64,000 nucleotides of DNA from the NCBI RefSeq assembly GCF_001613305.1, contig NZ_BDCC01000053.1:62001-126000 (forward strand), in the 5' to 3' direction. Positions 61,935-64,000 of this stretch are shown one piece after another. Position 1 is the stretch's first letter; every line of letters starts with the position of its first letter. A model generated the notes under the pieces. That model was given only the letters and a program-made list of their open reading frames with translations. It was not told the origin of the DNA and made no database searches. Origin of the DNA: Nocardia vaccinii NBRC 15922. GTDB lineage: Bacteria > Actinomycetota > Actinomycetes > Mycobacteriales > Mycobacteriaceae. Both the position numbers and the translations under genes were made by a program.

Positions 61935-63986
61935 ATGGGTGGCTGGGACAGATACGCACGGATCGTCTCCGGACGCAGAGGATGGCTCGCCCTCCTGGCC
62001 GCGTTGATCGTCGCGGGCGCGGTGCTGGGACTCTCGGGCGGCGGCGGCTCGAGCGGTTCGGCGCCGAACTCGTTGCCGGACAACGCCGAATCCGCGCAGG
62101 TACAACGCCTGCTGCGGGAATTCCCCGGCGGCGATTCCGCGGCGGCGGTCCTGATCGTCACCCGCGCCGACGGCGCGGTGCTGACCCCTGATGATCGGAT
62201 GCACGCCGGTGCGGCCCTGTCCCGCATGCGCGCCGGTGCGGCCGGGCCGGACCTGCAACTGTCGCCGGATAAGCGTGCCGCCCTCGGGCAGGCCTCGATT
62301 CCCGCGGACCTGAACGGATTCGCGCTCACCGATCGGATCGATGAATTGCGCACCGCGGTGCGCGACGGCGCACCGGCCGACCTGCGCCTGTGGATCACCG
62401 GCGGGCCGGCGTTCGGGGCGGATATCGCCAATTCCTTCTCCGGCGCGAATACCCTGCTGCTCGCGGTCACCGCCGCCGTGGTGATGGTGCTGCTGATCGG
62501 CACGTACCGCTCCCCTGTGCTGTGGCTGATCCCGCTGGCGGTCGTCGCGGTCGCCGACCGTGTCGCGACCGCGGCCGCGAACGCCCTGGCCCAGGTGAGC
62601 GGTCTGACGTTCGACGGCTCGACCTCGGGAATCACCAGCGTCCTGGTGTTCGGTGCGGGTACGAACTACGCGCTACTGCTCGTGTCCCGGTATCGCGACG
62701 AGTTGTATCGCACCGCAGACCATCGCGCGGCCCTGCGGATCGCGGTGCGGCGGGCCGGGCCCGCGATCGTGGCCAGCAACCTGACCGTGGTGCTGGCCCT
62801 ACTGACGCTGCTGCTGGCATTGCTGCCCAATACCCGCGGCCTGGGCGCCTTCGGAGCCCTGGGGCTGCTGGTCGCCGCGATCTTCGTCCTGCTCACCCTG
62901 CCCCCGGCATTGGCGTTGTTCGGGCGGAAGGTGTTCTGGCCCTTCATTCCTCGCGAAGACGGACATGACACGGCAGCCTCCGGCGCATGGCATGCCGTCG
63001 CGGAGAAGGTGGTGCGCCGTCCCAGGGCGGTGGTGTGCGTCTTCCTGATCGCCGCGGCCGCCTGTGCCGGTGCGCTGCCGTTCACCCATGTGGGGCTCGC
63101 CCAGTCGGAACAGTTCCGCGTCCATGCCGAATCGGTCGACGGGCTGCGTGCGGTGAGCGAGCATTTCTCCTCCGGCGCGAGCGATCCCACGATCGTGCTG
63201 GCGCGCACCGGAGCCGCGTCGCAGGTGCAATCCGTGCTGGATTCCACCGCGGGCGTCGTCCGGGCGACACCGGTTCCGGGCTCGGCGAACGGACTGACCC
63301 GCTGGTCGGTGGTGCTGAATGCGGCTCCGGCCTCCGATCCGGCTTTCGCCTCGGTGACTCGTCTGCGCACGGCGCTGGCATCCATACCCGATGCCGGGGC
63401 GCTGGTCGGCGGATCCGATGCGGTCGCCCTCGACACCCGCGATGCCGCCCGGCGTGATCAGTATCTGATCATGCCGCTCATCCTGGCGGTGGTGCTGCTC
63501 GTCCTGCTGATGCTGCTGCGGGCGGTACCGGCCGCGATCCTGCTGGTGGCGGTCACCGTGATCAGCGCACTGGCCGCGCTCGGTATCGGAAGTCTGCTCA
63601 GCACATACGTTTTCGGGTTTCCGGCGCTCGATACCAATGTGCCGCTGTTCGCCTTCCTATTCCTGGTGGCGCTGGGGGTGGACTACACCATCTTCCTGGT
63701 CACCCGCGCCCGCGAGGAGACCCCGGGCCACGGGGTGACCGGCGGTATCGTCCGCGCCGTGTCCGCCACGGGAGGTGTGATCACCAGTGCCGGAATCGTA
63801 TTGGCCGCCGTCTTCGCCGTCCTCGGAATCCTCCCGCTGATCACGCTGACCCAGCTGGGCATCGTGGTGGGCGTCGGAATTCTGCTCGACACATTCGTCG
63901 TGCGCACGGTGGCCATCCCCGCACTGTTCGCCCTGATCGGCAGGCAAATCTGGTGGCCCGGAGCGCTTTCGAACACCCGAGCGTGA
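61935..63986 (+). CDS. MMPL/RND-superfamily transporter
   Basis: 683 residues, complete. The RND plan is visible: helix 1 (about 17-34), a periplasmic domain, five helices (about 167-345) with the MMPL motif TSVLVFGAGTNYALLLVSRYRDELYR, then a second half with helix 7, another periplasmic domain and helices 8-12 including FLFLVALGVDYTIFLVTRAREE. The two GxxxDY(A/T) motifs carry the proton-relay residues; in the first the aspartate is asparagine (GTNY). MMPL proteins export lipids, siderophores or drugs. The MarR partner suggests an inducible drug or fatty-acid efflux role. Confidence 0.9.
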   Translation: MGGWDRYARIVSGRRGWLALLAALIVAGAVLGLSGGGGSSGSAPNSLPDNAESAQVQRLLREFPGGDSAAAVLIVTRADGAVLTPDDRMHAGAALSRMRAGAAGPDLQLSPDKRAALGQASIPADLNGFALTDRIDELRTAVRDGAPADLRLWITGGPAFGADIANSFSGANTLLLAVTAAVVMVLLIGTYRSPVLWLIPLAVVAVADRVATAAANALAQVSGLTFDGSTSGITSVLVFGAGTNYALLLVSRYRDELYRTADHRAALRIAVRRAGPAIVASNLTVVLALLTLLLALLPNTRGLGAFGALGLLVAAIFVLLTLPPALALFGRKVFWPFIPREDGHDTAASGAWHAVAEKVVRRPRAVVCVFLIAAAACAGALPFTHVGLAQSEQFRVHAESVDGLRAVSEHFSSGASDPTIVLARTGAASQVQSVLDSTAGVVRATPVPGSANGLTRWSVVLNAAPASDPAFASVTRLRTALASIPDAGALVGGSDAVALDTRDAARRDQYLIMPLILAVVLLVLLMLLRAVPAAILLVAVTVISALAALGIGSLLSTYVFGFPALDTNVPLFAFLFLVALGVDYTIFLVTRAREETPGHGVTGGIVRAVSATGGVITSAGIVLAAVFAVLGILPLITLTQLGIVVGVGILLDTFVVRTVAIPALFALIGRQIWWPGALSNTRA

Positions 63987-64000
63987 GCCGCGTAGCTCAC

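Noticed and set aside
1..64000. tRNA, rRNA, CRISPR arrays, transposases and phage genes
   Set aside because: Looked for on both strands; no cloverleaf-like sequence, spacer-repeat array, transposase-like DDE protein or phage structural gene was recognised.

Overview
The window reads as a chromosomal stretch of a mycolic-acid actinomycete, most likely Nocardia or a close relative. It is very GC-rich, with frequent GTG/TTG starts and overlapping stop/start codons. It carries an Lsr2 nucleoid protein, a secreted mycolyltransferase-like esterase, LexA beside a LysM protein and NrdR (the gene order known from Mycobacterium), an MMPL transporter, DUF5753/DUF397 regulators and many mycobacteria-type hypothetical families. 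The genus is an inference from gene content; no rRNA or tRNA is visible to confirm it. No CRISPR array, insertion sequence or phage gene was recognised.

Layout. 0-8.5 kb: a partial DUF4192 gene, a lipoprotein, a PAC2 protein, a Ski2-like helicase, then a compact polyamine operon (ornithine/lysine decarboxylase plus a fused AdoMet decarboxylase-spermidine synthase). 8.6-13.3 kb: a conflict-type pair, a small EACC1-like protein overlapping a giant caspase-FtsK/EccC fusion that carries a one-base frameshift. 13.4-21.7 kb: indolepyruvate ferredoxin oxidoreductase, a gamma-glutamylcyclotransferase, a metallo-hydrolase, and divergent oxyR / ahpC-ahpD. 21.8-31.3 kb: class III aminotransferase, HrpA helicase with two large low-complexity inserts, SRPBCC protein, NrdR, LysM protein and LexA with three SOS boxes. 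31.3-37.3 kb: metals and nucleoid: CtaG-like protein, a cation efflux pump with its own palindrome, an M-box (Mg2+) riboswitch leader with two small ORFs feeding a divergent NRAMP-related transporter, MarR, Lsr2. 37.3-41.8 kb: PAS-GGDEF protein, mycolyltransferase, PucR regulator.

41.8-57.4 kb is the accessory heart of the window. A DUF5753 regulator / SAM methyltransferase / DUF397 cassette is followed by two paralogous four-gene modules on the minus strand. They resemble the Streptomyces SCO2524-SCO2523-SCO2522-SCO2521 set, which has no known function. Each module has one variant P-loop (ParA-like) ATPase in which the usual GK(S/T) lysine is arginine. The second copy is preceded in the same direction by a GNAT acetyltransferase and a protein with a C-terminal two-helix ion-channel-like pore. 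Broken genes lie beside the first copy: a LysR helix-turn-helix stub and the C-terminal remnant of an NtaA/SnaA-type monooxygenase.

57.7-64 kb: an NTF2-like protein, an XRE regulator, a DUF4232-like secreted protein, a low-complexity ORF coupled to a membrane protein, and a divergent MarR / MMPL pair with a palindromic operator.

The main candidates for undescribed biology are the EACC1-caspase-FtsK locus, the duplicated SCO2521-2524 module with its channel-like partner, and the Mg2+ riboswitch/uORF/NRAMP-related locus.
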